Shown: one piece after another, positions 43,290 through 53,037 of the stretch | Layout: each line of letters starts with the position of its first letter | Position numbering within the stretch: the stretch's first letter is position 1 | From: Kurthia senegalensis | Lineage (GTDB): Bacteria; Bacillota; Bacilli; Bacillales_A; Planococcaceae | Direction: 5' to 3' | Length of the DNA stretch: 55,558 bases | Assembly (NCBI RefSeq): GCF_000285595.1 | Contig: NZ_HE611064.1 | Span: 791,652-847,209 of the forward strand | Notes under the pieces: model-generated | Seen by the model: the letters and a program-made list of their open reading frames with translations, nothing else | Databases searched by the model: none | What the model was told of the DNA's origin: nothing | Translations under genes and position numbers: made by a program

Positions 43290-44864
43290 ATGACGAACAC
43301 GAATGTGGCAGAAATCGCCCATCAATTTGAAGATTTTTTGCAAACGAAGATGCAACAATTCAGTTTACAACTCGATACGGCAAACGAAACGGACGATGAG
43401 CTCGTACGACGTGCTGCATTTTTAGCGCGCCACAATTATGTGAAATTGCAACGATTCCATAGCGAATCTAATCAACTTCAACTAATCGTACAAGATGCTG
43501 GTTCCCCCGTTGTCAAAATCGACATACAACAAGATACAATGAGTTGCACATGCCAACTAGATCAACCATGTCGTCATGAATTAGCAGCGATGTTTACGCT
43601 CTATCAATACGTCGGTTCTTTATCGCAATGGTTGGAAGATTTACGTAACAAAAAGACGATGCAACTGCGCTTATTAAACGAAGAACGTACACCAGAAGCT
43701 TGGTTGAAAATCGTACAGCATATTTGCCGCCAAAATTTATACAATCAAACGAAATTAAATCCTTATTTACTAGAAAGCATTTATTTAGATATGCAACAAC
43801 AAATACTCCGCTACACACCACTCGAACGTGAATGGAGTAGCATGTATCAGTTGTTCACACAAATTTCGCTCTTATCGAATACGTGGCGTTATATGCATAC
43901 GACGACGGAAACGTCTAAATCGTACTACATTAACTTCATTCAAAATGAAGCAGATAAATTAAACCAATTAATTAAACATGCCTCTACGAAATCACGCCTT
44001 TTTGCACTCGATCCTTTTTACGAATCATTGCAACAAGTCGTGAATTACTTTTTATTGCACCAAGAAGGTTATTTTGACGAACGTTTAAACATTTACACCC
44101 TCTTTTGGGAATCGATGTTCCAAGAAAAACGCGCACGTGAAGTGGAGTTAACTCATTTAAAAGAAGCTCGTCATTACGCAGATGACGTCGACTTGCATGC
44201 AGTATTCGCCATGTTTCACATCATGCTTGAACAGCGTGAGCAAGTCGAAGCAATGCTCGATACGATGACACCTGACAAACTACTCGTTTGGACGGACCTT
44301 GCACAATTTGCGAATCGTAACAACTACAAAGAAATGCTCGAAACAATCGTGCAACATATGTTGCCACATACGAATGTATTCATCAATGAAAAACTGCCCG
44401 CACGTTACCGTTCATCTTACGTAATGGAGCTAAACGAGTTACTCGAAAAAATTCATCTATCAGAAGATGACTATGAACTCTTTTTCCGTGCAGCTGGCAT
44501 GTACGGCATCCAACCGTATTCGCATCATTTAATTAAAGGTGAGCGCTATATGGAATGGGCTGCTTTACACCAACGCTTCCCTTCTTCTTTAAGCTACCTT
44601 GAACTATGTGGTCTAAAAGACGTACTTGAATTAAAACCTGAAGCACTTTTACCGCTTTACCATACACTCGCTTTAAACGAAGTGAACCAAAAATCACGTC
44701 AGCATTATAAACAAGCTGTCCGTATTTGGAAAAAGATGAAGTCTGCTTCTAAAAAAGCGATGAAAAATGAATTTTGGAATGATTATGTGACGACGCTTCG
44801 CCGTAGCTACAAACGACTACGCGCGTTACAAGAAGAGATCGAGAAAGGAAACTTAATGCTATGA
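43290..44864 (+). CDS. ywqB: SWIM zinc-finger protein YwqB
   Basis: A 524-residue protein. The SWIM motif CxCxnCxH is at Cys86, Cys88, Cys94, His96; the rest is helical. It overlaps the SNF2 helicase gene by 4 nt (ATGA), so the two are translated together and probably act as one complex on DNA. The same pair is present in B. subtilis (ywqB, ywqA). Confidence 0.85.
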   Translation: MTNTNVAEIAHQFEDFLQTKMQQFSLQLDTANETDDELVRRAAFLARHNYVKLQRFHSESNQLQLIVQDAGSPVVKIDIQQDTMSCTCQLDQPCRHELAAMFTLYQYVGSLSQWLEDLRNKKTMQLRLLNEERTPEAWLKIVQHICRQNLYNQTKLNPYLLESIYLDMQQQILRYTPLEREWSSMYQLFTQISLLSNTWRYMHTTTETSKSYYINFIQNEADKLNQLIKHASTKSRLFALDPFYESLQQVVNYFLLHQEGYFDERLNIYTLFWESMFQEKRAREVELTHLKEARHYADDVDLHAVFAMFHIMLEQREQVEAMLDTMTPDKLLVWTDLAQFANRNNYKEMLETIVQHMLPHTNVFINEKLPARYRSSYVMELNELLEKIHLSEDDYELFFRAAGMYGIQPYSHHLIKGERYMEWAALHQRFPSSLSYLELCGLKDVLELKPEALLPLYHTLALNEVNQKSRQHYKQAVRIWKKMKSASKKAMKNEFWNDYVTTLRRSYKRLRALQEEIEKGNLML

Positions 44865-47617
44865 CGACGATGAAACAAGTGCCCGATACGTTCGTAAAAC
44901 GCTTTATGCTCGAAATACATGAACAAAATAATATTTATGCACTTGAAGCTTTTGACGGCACGGCAGGTACGGCACTAAAAGCTGAAGAATGGATGTCTTT
45001 TCTTTACTTCCGCTACGAGCGAGGATTTTTCGGCTTAACGGCCAATATGACCGAAGATGCCATCTTACTTTCTCCTTTAGAAATGATTGAGCTATTTTCA
45101 CCACAACAGCGCCATCCATACGCTAGTTATGTCGGCAAAACTGCTTCAGATCACGCGATTTTGGAGGCAGCTATGCAAGCGAGTAACTATTGGTATAGCG
45201 ACGTATTATGGGATTATGTCACACTCGATGACGGCAAAATCAACGTGACACTAGAAGAACCTGCTATTCGGCATTTATTAGAACTAGCACTCACGCAAAA
45301 ATTAACGGAAGCGGGTCTTCGTTTCGATGACTTAGAAACACTCATTCCTATTTTCGCTAATGGTGGCTGGCCGATTAGCAACCGTCAAATTAAGCAAAGT
45401 CTCGTCGTGGCACTTCGCCTGCGAGAACCTGCTGAAAAAGAAACGACGTGGACGCTTGAGACCGTACTACGCGGCGCAAGCTCGTCTACGTACTGGACAG
45501 TCCCTGTACGCAAGCGCGCGCTCACAATTGAACGTGCCCTTCCCGATAAGTGGGCAAGCTTTAAAGACGACGTACGCGACGTTCAAGGCCAAATGCTCCA
45601 CTTATTAAAAGAATACGTCCCGAACGATGATGAACATTTCATTTATACGACGTTAAATGACCAACAAGTACGTGAATTTCTCCGCAATGAATTTATTTAC
45701 TTGCAAGCACTCGGATTCGAAATCGTCCTACCGGGTTGGTTAAAAGAACTGAAAGAATCTCGCATGACCGTTCAAGCGAGCGCCTCTACTGCGTCTAACT
45801 ACAAATCTGCCGCAGGACTTGATGAAATTTTAACGTTCGACTGGAAACTTTCACTCGACGGACATACCATTAGCGTATCGGACTTCGAAAAAATGGTCGC
45901 TGACAATCGTGAATTCATTCGTGCTGGCACAGATTGGATTCGTGTCGATGCGGCATGGATGCAAGAAATCCGCGCATTAATGGAAAAAGCCGAAAATGAA
46001 AATTGGACGGTTCGTGATTTATTGTTCAAAGATTTATCAGAGCAACTAACGATTCCTGCTGAAATGGAAGATGATGATGACCGTGATGACCCACTTCTAC
46101 AGTTTGGCTTACAACAATCATTAAAAGAATACGTCCAAAAAATTGTCGACAAAAAAGGCATTCCTGAAGTTGCACCGTCTGCAGCACTCCAAGCGGACCT
46201 TCGTCCATACCAACAAGTCGGCTTTAACTGGCTCGTCTTCATGCGCGACCAAAAATTCGGCGCTTGTTTAGCCGATGACATGGGGCTCGGTAAAACGGTA
46301 CAGTTAATTTCTTATTTACTCCACGTGTACGAAACAGCGACGAAGCCAACGATGATTATTTGCCCGACGTCCGTTCTCGGCAACTGGCAAAAAGAATTAG
46401 AGCGCTTCGCTCCTTCATTAAAAACGTATTTACACTACGGGCCGAAACGTTTGAAAAAAGAAAACTTACAAACGGCTTTAGAACGTGAAAAAGTTCAAGT
46501 TATTTTGACGACATATGGGACGGTGACACAAGATATCGACTTACTTGAAACGATGTCATTTGCGAACGTCACACTCGATGAAGCGCAAAATATTAAAAAT
46601 ATGAATACGAAACAATCAAAAGCCATTCGTAAGCTAAACGGCGAACACCATATCGCCTTAACAGGGACACCTGTTGAAAACCGCTTATCTGAATTGTGGG
46701 CGATTTTTGACTTTATATACAAAGGCTATCTCGGTAGCTTCTCTCGTTTCCAAGAGCAATTTATTGCCCCAATTGAGCGAGACCAAAGTGAAGAAGTGAA
46801 AGAAATGCTTCGCCACAAAATCCAGCCGTTCCTTCTTCGTCGTACGAAGAGTGATCCGGATTTACGCTTGAACTTGCCAGACAAAGTAGAGCAACGTGAA
46901 TATTGTCCATTAACAGAAGAGCAAGCCGTTCTTTACGAAAGCTATATTCAAGAAACGTTGCATAAACTCGAAACGCTGACAGGCTTCGAACGTAAAGGGC
47001 TTATTTTAAAAATGCTTGGCAAGCTGAAACAACTTTGTAATCACCCAGCACTTTATTTGAAAGAGCCGTTTGAAGAAGCGACCGATATGATGAAACGCTC
47101 CGAAAAATTAAAACGTATCGTCGACCTCGGTGCTGAAATTGTTCAAAACGGCGAACAATGTTTAATTTTCACACAATACATCGAAATGGGCCACTTAATG
47201 CAGCACTGCTTCAGTGAACTGTATGACATCGACGTGCCATTTTTAACAGGTAGCATGCCGAAACAACAACGTGACCATTTCGTCGAATCGTTCCAACGCG
47301 GGGAATTCCCTATTTTCATCTTGTCATTAAAAGCAGGTGGTACAGGCTTAAACTTAACAGCCGCTAGTCACGTCCTTCATGCCGATCGTTGGTGGAATCC
47401 AGCAGTCGAAAATCAAGCGACAGACCGTGCGTACCGCATTGGACAAACGCAATTCGTCCACGTTCATAAGTTTTTAACGACAGGGACAATCGAAGAAAAA
47501 ATCGATGCCCTCTTAACTGAAAAACAAGCGTTATCCGAACAACTCATCCAATCAAGTAATTGGATTTCTGATTTAGGCGACGACGAACTACGCGACTTAC
47601 TACAATTTTCATTTTAA
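44861..47617 (+). CDS. ywqA: SNF2-family helicase YwqA
   Basis: A 918-residue SNF2/Rad54-like ATPase. An N-terminal bacterial SNF2-associated region precedes the helicase core: Walker A DDMGLGKTVQ (about 471-481), Walker B LDEAQNIKN (about 572), LTGTPVENRLSELW, and the C-terminal LSLKAGGTGLNLT and ATDRAYRIGQ motifs. It translocates on DNA using ATP; the cellular task is unknown in Bacillus. Coupled to ywqB. Confidence 0.93.
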   Translation: MTTMKQVPDTFVKRFMLEIHEQNNIYALEAFDGTAGTALKAEEWMSFLYFRYERGFFGLTANMTEDAILLSPLEMIELFSPQQRHPYASYVGKTASDHAILEAAMQASNYWYSDVLWDYVTLDDGKINVTLEEPAIRHLLELALTQKLTEAGLRFDDLETLIPIFANGGWPISNRQIKQSLVVALRLREPAEKETTWTLETVLRGASSSTYWTVPVRKRALTIERALPDKWASFKDDVRDVQGQMLHLLKEYVPNDDEHFIYTTLNDQQVREFLRNEFIYLQALGFEIVLPGWLKELKESRMTVQASASTASNYKSAAGLDEILTFDWKLSLDGHTISVSDFEKMVADNREFIRAGTDWIRVDAAWMQEIRALMEKAENENWTVRDLLFKDLSEQLTIPAEMEDDDDRDDPLLQFGLQQSLKEYVQKIVDKKGIPEVAPSAALQADLRPYQQVGFNWLVFMRDQKFGACLADDMGLGKTVQLISYLLHVYETATKPTMIICPTSVLGNWQKELERFAPSLKTYLHYGPKRLKKENLQTALEREKVQVILTTYGTVTQDIDLLETMSFANVTLDEAQNIKNMNTKQSKAIRKLNGEHHIALTGTPVENRLSELWAIFDFIYKGYLGSFSRFQEQFIAPIERDQSEEVKEMLRHKIQPFLLRRTKSDPDLRLNLPDKVEQREYCPLTEEQAVLYESYIQETLHKLETLTGFERKGLILKMLGKLKQLCNHPALYLKEPFEEATDMMKRSEKLKRIVDLGAEIVQNGEQCLIFTQYIEMGHLMQHCFSELYDIDVPFLTGSMPKQQRDHFVESFQRGEFPIFILSLKAGGTGLNLTAASHVLHADRWWNPAVENQATDRAYRIGQTQFVHVHKFLTTGTIEEKIDALLTEKQALSEQLIQSSNWISDLGDDELRDLLQFSF

Positions 47618-47633
47618 TTCGGTATAACCGAAC

Positions 47634-47675
47634 AAACACTTCCGAAGATTAAGTATCTTCAGAAGTGTTTTTTTA
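47634..47675 (+). terminator. Terminator of ywqB-ywqA
   Basis: ACACTTC..GAAGA pairs with TCTTC.GAAGTGT, followed by T7. A small TTCGGTATAACCGAA hairpin precedes it. Confidence 0.7.
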
Positions 47676-47696
47676 TAGGCTTTATTTGCATACATA

Positions 47697-47741
47697 ATAA
47701 AACCATCCTTTCTCGGTGGCAAACCGACAAAAGATGGTTTC
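47697..47741 (-). terminator. Terminator of ssb
   Basis: AAACCATC pairs with GATGGTTT with further internal pairs; T-rich tail on the minus strand, 42 bp past the ssb stop. Confidence 0.55.
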
Positions 47742-47782
47742 ATCCAAATAAATTAGCGACAGAAGCTTCGCATTTTACACCT

Positions 47783-48830
47783 TTACAAAATTTCCATTCC
47801 TTCTGGCAATTCAAAGTCCGCAAGCATCGACGACGTCATTTGAGCATTCGGTTCTTTCAAAGCTAAAAAGCGAACCTCTTCTGCAATAAAGTCGGTACGA
47901 TACACTTTTTCATTTTGTTGGTTAACGAATGAACGTGTTTGCACACGACCACTGACGCCAATGAGCGAGCCTTTTCCGCAATACGTAACGACATTTTGGG
48001 CGGTCTTTCCCCAAGCTAATGACGATAGGTAACTTTTTGATTGCTCGCCAAGTTTTCCCCCGTCCCACACCGAGCAAGCGGCTTTCACCGCACTCGGCGT
48101 TCCATCGACGTTATTTCCTTTCATAGACGAAGACCGTCACATCTATGTAAAATGAATGCCGACTGATTCCCTTCGCTCCCTCTCCATTACAGAAAGTTCT
48201 ACACTACTACGGAATCGCTGCCACTCGGACGAATTCTTCGATGCGTACACCATCTCCTTCGCCAAAGCTTCCCACGTTCCGAATGATGAGTCCCTTCTTT
48301 TGCAAACCATTAGACATAAGCTTTACGCCGACCGTACTCCATAAAGGGGTATTCCTTTATTTTTCGTGAATGCTTAAACATTGCACCTTCAAGCATTTTC
48401 CGGCAATTCCTTCCCTACGGAAGGGGGATTTTGTTCACGACGCGTCATAGCCTATTCCTATCCGTTGTCATCGGCTGCTTTTAAAGACTACCGCCGCTAT
48501 TTTTTGAATAGGCGGATTCATAAAAAGCGACGTCCTCACCTGACTTTATACGCAAGTCATCGCACGTTCGTTGCGCATACAGGGTCTCATAGTATGCGAT
48601 GCATACTCATCATTCAGTTCTCCAAATAAAATTGTGCAACATTTCGTCTACGAAAGACTTATAGTTGAACGTGGCGTACTACAATGTACAAAATCCGCTT
48701 CAATTTCCCCATTTGCATTTTTGTATGTGCGGTTAATAGCAAGCGTGAAAGACGTCATTTGTTTTCCTTCACCAACTGTTTTCATTTCCAAATCTTTCGT
48801 CGTTCGCCCGACGAATAAAATATGGTTCAG
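47783..48830 (-). CDS. ssbB: Single-stranded DNA-binding protein, split by a group II intron
   Basis: Exon 1 (48680-48830, 151 nt) encodes NHILFVGRTTKDLE to EADFVHC; exon 2 (47783-48018, 236 nt) continues AWGKTAQNVVTYCGKGSLIG to the end. Joined they give 387 nt, exactly 129 codons, and a 128-residue OB-fold SSB with an ATA (Ile) codon across the joint, as in normal SSB proteins at this place. The start is most likely CTG at 48830: AAGGAGGTG at 48837-48845 is 6 nt upstream and the protein then begins at the usual family position. The end lacks the DDDIPF-like tail, like the competence SSB (ssbB, ywpH) that occupies this chromosomal place in B. subtilis. The protein can be made only if the intron is removed. 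Confidence 0.85.
48019..48679 (-). mobile_element. ORF-less group II intron in ssb
   Basis: A 661-nt insertion with intron features on the minus strand. The 5' end reads GTACG (consensus GUGYG), the 3' end AT. Domain V is at 48067-48100. Domain VI follows, closed by GACG/CGTC, with a candidate branch A at 48026, 8 nt from the 3' end. EBS1 (48380-48385, TGCAAT) lies in a hairpin loop and pairs with the last six exon bases ATTGTA (48680-48685) with one wobble; EBS2 (48501-48506, CAAAAA) lies in another loop and pairs with TTTTG at 48689-48693. Text such as GGCAGCGATTCCGTAGTAG is also familiar from bacterial group II introns. There is no reverse transcriptase gene, so a maturase must act from elsewhere. 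Confidence 0.85.
48067..48100 (-). ncRNA. Group II intron domain V
   Basis: A 34-nt hairpin: nine lower base pairs, a 2-nt bulge (TT), five upper pairs and a GAAA tetraloop (centre GCGGTGAAAGCCGC). The catalytic triad reads CGC, a variant known from some group II introns instead of AGC. Confidence 0.85.
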
Positions 48831-49024
48831 TTCAATCACCTCCTTGCAACCAAGCATAAAAGAATACGCCTTTTTTGCCAAAGCGGCATTTACTTATAAA
48901 TGACCTACTTTTCATATGCATTTTAAAAAAATGAGGCGAAAACGATCTCTTTTATCATGCATAATGAAACAATCGCATATGCTATACTTAAAGGAATAAT
49001 CTTCAAGACGAAAGGCGATGACGT

Positions 49025-49453
49025 ATGAAAACATTTAAGCTAATGTCCTTTGACGTGTTTGACGGTGAAGGGTTTAAAAAATATCCGCTCGATGATGGCA
49101 TTATTATTAATCAAGAAAGTAGCCACCAATCATGGGTTCTCGAAATTTTTGGAGACGCTGCTTACGCGAAAGATTTTGAACAATACATTGGTACGGATAC
49201 GATTCTCGAAATACGAGCTGTCATTTCTCATCCGAATAATGAACCTGCGTCATTGCGCGTCCTCGTGCAGCAAATCAAACATGTTGATGAAAATCGCGTA
49301 TCGATTTTGTTTAAAGGACAACTAAAAACACGCTACCGCCAGCAATATGCCGAATTACTATTAGAACATCTCGTAAAACAAGGAATTGAAGGAGAAGAAC
49401 TCATTCGCCAATTCGATATAGGGATGAAAACAAGACCTCGTTTAGTACCGTAA
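49025..49453 (+). CDS. ywpF: YwpF-family protein
   Basis: A 142-residue protein matching YwpF in length and in its start (MKTFKL then DGIIINQE) and end (GxEGEELIRQF). YwpF is a cytosolic protein of unknown function kept near fabZ and ssbB in Bacillaceae. AAAGGCGATG precedes ATG. It diverges from ssb. Confidence 0.8.
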   Translation: MKTFKLMSFDVFDGEGFKKYPLDDGIIINQESSHQSWVLEIFGDAAYAKDFEQYIGTDTILEIRAVISHPNNEPASLRVLVQQIKHVDENRVSILFKGQLKTRYRQQYAELLLEHLVKQGIEGEELIRQFDIGMKTRPRLVP

Positions 49454-49471
49454 AGCCTTTTCTAAACGACA

Positions 49472-49507
49472 AAAAGACCGAATTGTCATGATGACAATTC
49501 GGTCTTT
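49472..49507. terminator. Bidirectional terminator
   Basis: AAAGACCGAATTGTCA and TGACAATTCGGTCTTT form a perfect 16-bp stem serving ywpF and fabZ, which converge. Confidence 0.9.
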
Positions 49508-49517
49508 CATTTATTTA

Positions 49518-49958
49518 TTATTCTTCGTCCGCTTTCGGTCCGATTGCGAATAAAATATCACATTCACAAACTGTTTGACCTTCAACAGTGACAAGGGCAT
49601 GCCCTTTCCCCATTTGGCGACGAAGTTTCACAAATTCTACTTCAATATGCAATTGGTCACCAGGAATTACTTGGCGTTTGAAACGCGCATTATCGATGCC
49701 TGTCAAAAAAGCTAAATGCCCTTTGAACTCTTCTTTACTTAGAAGTGCGACACCACCAACTTGAGCCATCGCCTCTACGATTAATACGCCCGGCATAACC
49801 GGATAGCCTGGAAAATGACCTTGAAAGAACGGTTCGTTCACCGATACATTTTTAATACCGACAGCACGTTTGCCTTCTTCCATTTCCGTAATACGATCAA
49901 CGAGTAAGAATGGATAGCGGTGTGGTAAAATTTTTTGAATCTCTGCTGCTTCTAACAT
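49518..49958 (-). CDS. fabZ: 3-hydroxyacyl-ACP dehydratase FabZ
   Basis: A 146-residue hot-dog-fold enzyme. Catalytic His48 ([11 protein letters not shown]) and Glu62 (VEAMAQVGG) are present, plus the [12 protein letters not shown] start. It dehydrates 3-hydroxyacyl-ACP in fatty acid synthesis. ATG 49958 with AGGAGG upstream is preferred over the open frame to 49988. It shares its strand and spacing with epuA, flhP, flhO and mbl. Confidence 0.96.
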   Translation of the reverse strand: MLEAAEIQKILPHRYPFLLVDRITEMEEGKRAVGIKNVSVNEPFFQGHFPGYPVMPGVLIVEAMAQVGGVALLSKEEFKGHLAFLTGIDNARFKRQVIPGDQLHIEVEFVKLRRQMGKGHALVTVEGQTVCECDILFAIGPKADEE

Positions 49959-50011
49959 ATTTAGTACCTCCTGATAATAAATTATCACCTGATACTAATA
50001 GTATACCACAA

Positions 50012-50263
50012 TTACTCTTCCTTACCATTCATGATATCAAAAACATGTGTCCACGTTGTGGGATTTAACACTTGGAATGGATTCCCACTACCGATGACAC
50101 CATAACCAATCATTGCTCCAACGATGGCGGCGACAACAATCAATAAGATGACAATTACGATACGCAATCCCCAACTTACCGCATCTACTGCCACCATTTT
50201 AGGATTCGCAGCTGCTTCTTCTTGACGCTTTTGCGTACGTGTCTTTCTAACTTCTTCCGTCAT
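50012..50263 (-). CDS. EpuA-family small membrane protein
   Basis: An 83-residue protein annotated in databases as DNA-directed RNA polymerase subunit beta but really of the EpuA type. A basic N-terminus, one membrane segment (about 31-55), then GYGVIGSGNPFQVLNPTTW, the family hallmark. Role unknown. AGGAGA precedes ATG. Confidence 0.8.
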   Translation of the reverse strand: MTEEVRKTRTQKRQEEAAANPKMVAVDAVSWGLRIVIVILLIVVAAIVGAMIGYGVIGSGNPFQVLNPTTWTHVFDIMNGKEE

Positions 50264-50283
50264 TCAAAGGTCTCCTTTACGTA

Positions 50284-51135
50284 TTATCGGATGCTATTTA
50301 CGAGACCTTCCATTTGGTCAGCCATCGTAATTGTACGCGCATTAAATTGATAAGAACGCTGCGTTTGAATTAAATCGGTCATTTCTTTTGAAAGGTCAAC
50401 ATTCGATCCTTCTAACACACCATTTTGCATTCCAATGTTTGCGCGCGCATTGCCTGTGAGATTACTATACACGTCTTTGGCATCAACTTTCAATTCATCA
50501 AAATTACTAGGCATTGTGAAATATGTACCAGAAATATGGTTTAACATCTCTGAACGGTATACTTCTGTCACCCCAACGTCAATCGTATCCTTGTTGCCAT
50601 CCGCATATTGGACGCTCATCGTACCGTTGTCGCTTAAACCGACGCTGCTCACTTCACGTGTAAATGTAATACGGTTTCCTTGTGCATTTAACACATAGTT
50701 ACCATTTTCGTCAACTAAATCCGTCGTGCCATCTGCATTCGCTGACAGTTGGAAATCCCCTTGACGCGTCAATACGACTTGTCTCGGTTCACCTTCTAGT
50801 TTTTCATTATTCATTTCTACATTGAAATATTGATTTTCTTTCGTGAAAGCGAAATCCAAATCACGATTTGTCGTTTTTAATGAACCTTGCTTCGTCATTA
50901 ATTGTGTTTGTGCCAATTGTGCACCGACACCCATTCGAATGCCGACCGGTGTATCACGCACTACTTCATCTTTTTTATCATTATTAAATTGTTGATACAT
51001 CAATTCGCCAAAAGTTGCTGTTTTTGATTTGTATCCCGTCGTATCTGTATTCGATACGTTATTACTAATGACATCTATTTTTTGTTGTAATTGCGACATC
51101 GTGTTTGCCGCCGAAAACATCGTACGATTCACCAT
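50284..51135 (-). CDS. flhP: Flagellar hook-basal body protein FlhP
   Basis: A 283-residue FlgG/FlgF-like protein. N-terminal rod motif (MSQLQQKIDVISNNVSNTDT) and C-terminal helix (EGSNVDLSKEMTDLIQTQRS) are clear. It forms the rod or hook base. It follows flhO by 12 bp, as in B. subtilis (mbl-flhO-flhP). Confidence 0.88.
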   Translation of the reverse strand: MVNRTMFSAANTMSQLQQKIDVISNNVSNTDTTGYKSKTATFGELMYQQFNNDKKDEVVRDTPVGIRMGVGAQLAQTQLMTKQGSLKTTNRDLDFAFTKENQYFNVEMNNEKLEGEPRQVVLTRQGDFQLSANADGTTDLVDENGNYVLNAQGNRITFTREVSSVGLSDNGTMSVQYADGNKDTIDVGVTEVYRSEMLNHISGTYFTMPSNFDELKVDAKDVYSNLTGNARANIGMQNGVLEGSNVDLSKEMTDLIQTQRSYQFNARTITMADQMEGLVNSIR

Positions 51136-51147
51136 TTATGCCGCCCC

Positions 51148-51984
51148 CTATACTTTACCGATTTCATTTACTGCTTTATCCATACTCCGATCGTACGCTT
51201 GAAGCATTTTTTGATTCGCTTCAAATGAGCGATACGCTGTCATCATTTCCGTCATCGTTGACGCTGCATCGACATTCGATTGCTCAACATACCCTTGTTG
51301 CATTGCAAATACGACATCTTCATTGCCGTAAGCTGAAGCAAGAGCTTGTCCGTTATCTGTATAAAATAAACCATTGTCTTGTTTTTTCAACGTGTTCGGT
51401 GTATCTGTGTACGCCACATCAATTTGTGCAATTTGGACGTTGTTCTCTTTCACACGACCGTCTTCGGTCACTTGGAAATTATCCGATTGTAAGAAAATTG
51501 GGTTGCCGTCTGTACTCAAGACGTAATCCCCTGTTGATGAAACGAGTGCCCCTTGAGAATCTAATGTGAAATTCCCGTTACGTGTATACGCTTCGCCACT
51601 TTCTGTTTTCAGGCGGAAGAAAATAGCACCTTCTTCATTCGTATCAGGACGTACTGGTAAATTTTCTGCGACTAAAGCGACGTCCGTATTCAGCCCTGAT
51701 TCTGTAATTTGACCTTGGCTAAAGTCTGGGATCGTCTCTTGCATGTAAACACCTGTTCCGACCGTACCGATGACGTTCGTATTCAATGTATTGAAATTAT
51801 TTTTCACAGTTGCATTACCGCTTTTTTGAATGCTTGATAAAAGCATATTCGGGAAAGAGCGCACCGTTGATTGATCTGCTTTATATCCCGGTGTATTCGC
51901 ATTGGCAATGTTATTAGATAGCATTTCTGTACGACGTTGTTGCGCGATCATACCAGACGATGCTGTGTAAAAACCTCTAAACAT
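51148..51984 (-). CDS. flhO: Flagellar hook-basal body protein FlhO
   Basis: A 278-residue rod/hook protein. Start FRGFYTASSGMIAQQRRTEM followed by LSNNIANANTPGYKAD; end QSNVDAASTMTEMMTAYRSF. GGAGG precedes ATG. It lies between mbl and flhP. Confidence 0.88.
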   Translation of the reverse strand: MFRGFYTASSGMIAQQRRTEMLSNNIANANTPGYKADQSTVRSFPNMLLSSIQKSGNATVKNNFNTLNTNVIGTVGTGVYMQETIPDFSQGQITESGLNTDVALVAENLPVRPDTNEEGAIFFRLKTESGEAYTRNGNFTLDSQGALVSSTGDYVLSTDGNPIFLQSDNFQVTEDGRVKENNVQIAQIDVAYTDTPNTLKKQDNGLFYTDNGQALASAYGNEDVVFAMQQGYVEQSNVDAASTMTEMMTAYRSFEANQKMLQAYDRSMDKAVNEIGKV

Positions 51985-52020
51985 GCACTGTCCCTCCTTT
52001 TATTTATTTTGTTATCTTCT

Positions 52021-53037
52021 TTATATTTCGACTAATTTTTTGCCTTTTCCAACTTTATCGATATTTTCTAATAAAACAGCTGTCCCTTTTGCGACACAAT
52101 TCAATGCATCTTCTGCAATAAATACCGGAACGTGTAACTGCTCGGTTAGTAATTGATCCAAGCCGTGGATTAGCGAACCGCCACCTGCCAGCATAATGCC
52201 TCGATCGATAATGTCCGCTGAAAGTTCTGGTGGTGTTTTTTCTAAAACCCCTTTAGCACATTGCACAATATGCTCAATCGATTCTTTCAATGCGAGTTGA
52301 ACTTCTTCAGATGTTAATGTAATCGTCTTCGGTAAACCATTAACCGAATCGCGCCCACGCACGTCGATTTCTTCATGGCGACCATCTTGTAATACTGTTC
52401 CTATTTCTATTTTAATACGCTCGGCAGTATGCTCCCCAATTAGTAAACGATGGTGTTTTTTTACATGTTCAAAAATATCTTGGTCAAACGTATTCCCTGC
52501 ATATTTAATAGAAGCAGATGTCACAACATCGCCCATCGAAAGCACTGCGACGTCTGTCGTCCCACCACCAATATCGATAACCATATTACCGTAAGGTTGG
52601 AAAATATCCATTCCCGCACCGACTGCGGCTACTTTCGGTTCCTCTTCTAAAAAGACGTGACCGCCACCAGCTTTCATCGCCGCTTCGCGAATCGCATTTT
52701 GCTCCACTGTCGTAATGCTCGTCGGACAACAAATTAAAATACGTGGTTTTTTACCGAAAAAGCCGCCGCTAACATTCAATTTTTTAATAAAATGCGTCAA
52801 CATGGCTTCCGTCGTATCAAAATCAGCAATAACACCGTCTTTTAATGGGCGAATCGCAACGATGTCTCCAGGCGTCCTACCGACCATCATACGTGCTTCT
52901 TCACCAACAGCTAACACTTTACCCGTATTTGTGTTTAGAGCGACTACAGATGGCTCATTTAAGACGATCCCTTTACCTTTCAAGTAAATTAAGACATTTG
53001 CAGTTCCTAAATCAATTCCAAGATCATTTGAAAGCAT
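52021..53037 (-). CDS. mbl: Rod-shape actin-like protein Mbl
   Basis: A 338-residue MreB-family ATPase. Phosphate-binding motifs: GIDLGTANVLIY near the start and DIGGGTTDVAVLS; adenosine motif AGGGSLIHGL. It makes membrane filaments that guide lateral wall synthesis. The place before flhO-flhP and after murA identifies Mbl rather than MreB. ATG 53037 with GAAGGGAGA upstream is preferred over the open frame to 53100. Confidence 0.92.
   Translation of the reverse strand: MLSNDLGIDLGTANVLIYLKGKGIVLNEPSVVALNTNTGKVLAVGEEARMMVGRTPGDIVAIRPLKDGVIADFDTTEAMLTHFIKKLNVSGGFFGKKPRILICCPTSITTVEQNAIREAAMKAGGGHVFLEEEPKVAAVGAGMDIFQPYGNMVIDIGGGTTDVAVLSMGDVVTSASIKYAGNTFDQDIFEHVKKHHRLLIGEHTAERIKIEIGTVLQDGRHEEIDVRGRDSVNGLPKTITLTSEEVQLALKESIEHIVQCAKGVLEKTPPELSADIIDRGIMLAGGGSLIHGLDQLLTEQLHVPVFIAEDALNCVAKGTAVLLENIDKVGKGKKLVEI

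Noticed and set aside
48061-48124. ATG start of a 113-codon ORF covering ssb exon 2
   Set aside because: The first 35 codons are intron sequence (including domain V and VI) and have no SSB similarity. They are open by chance.
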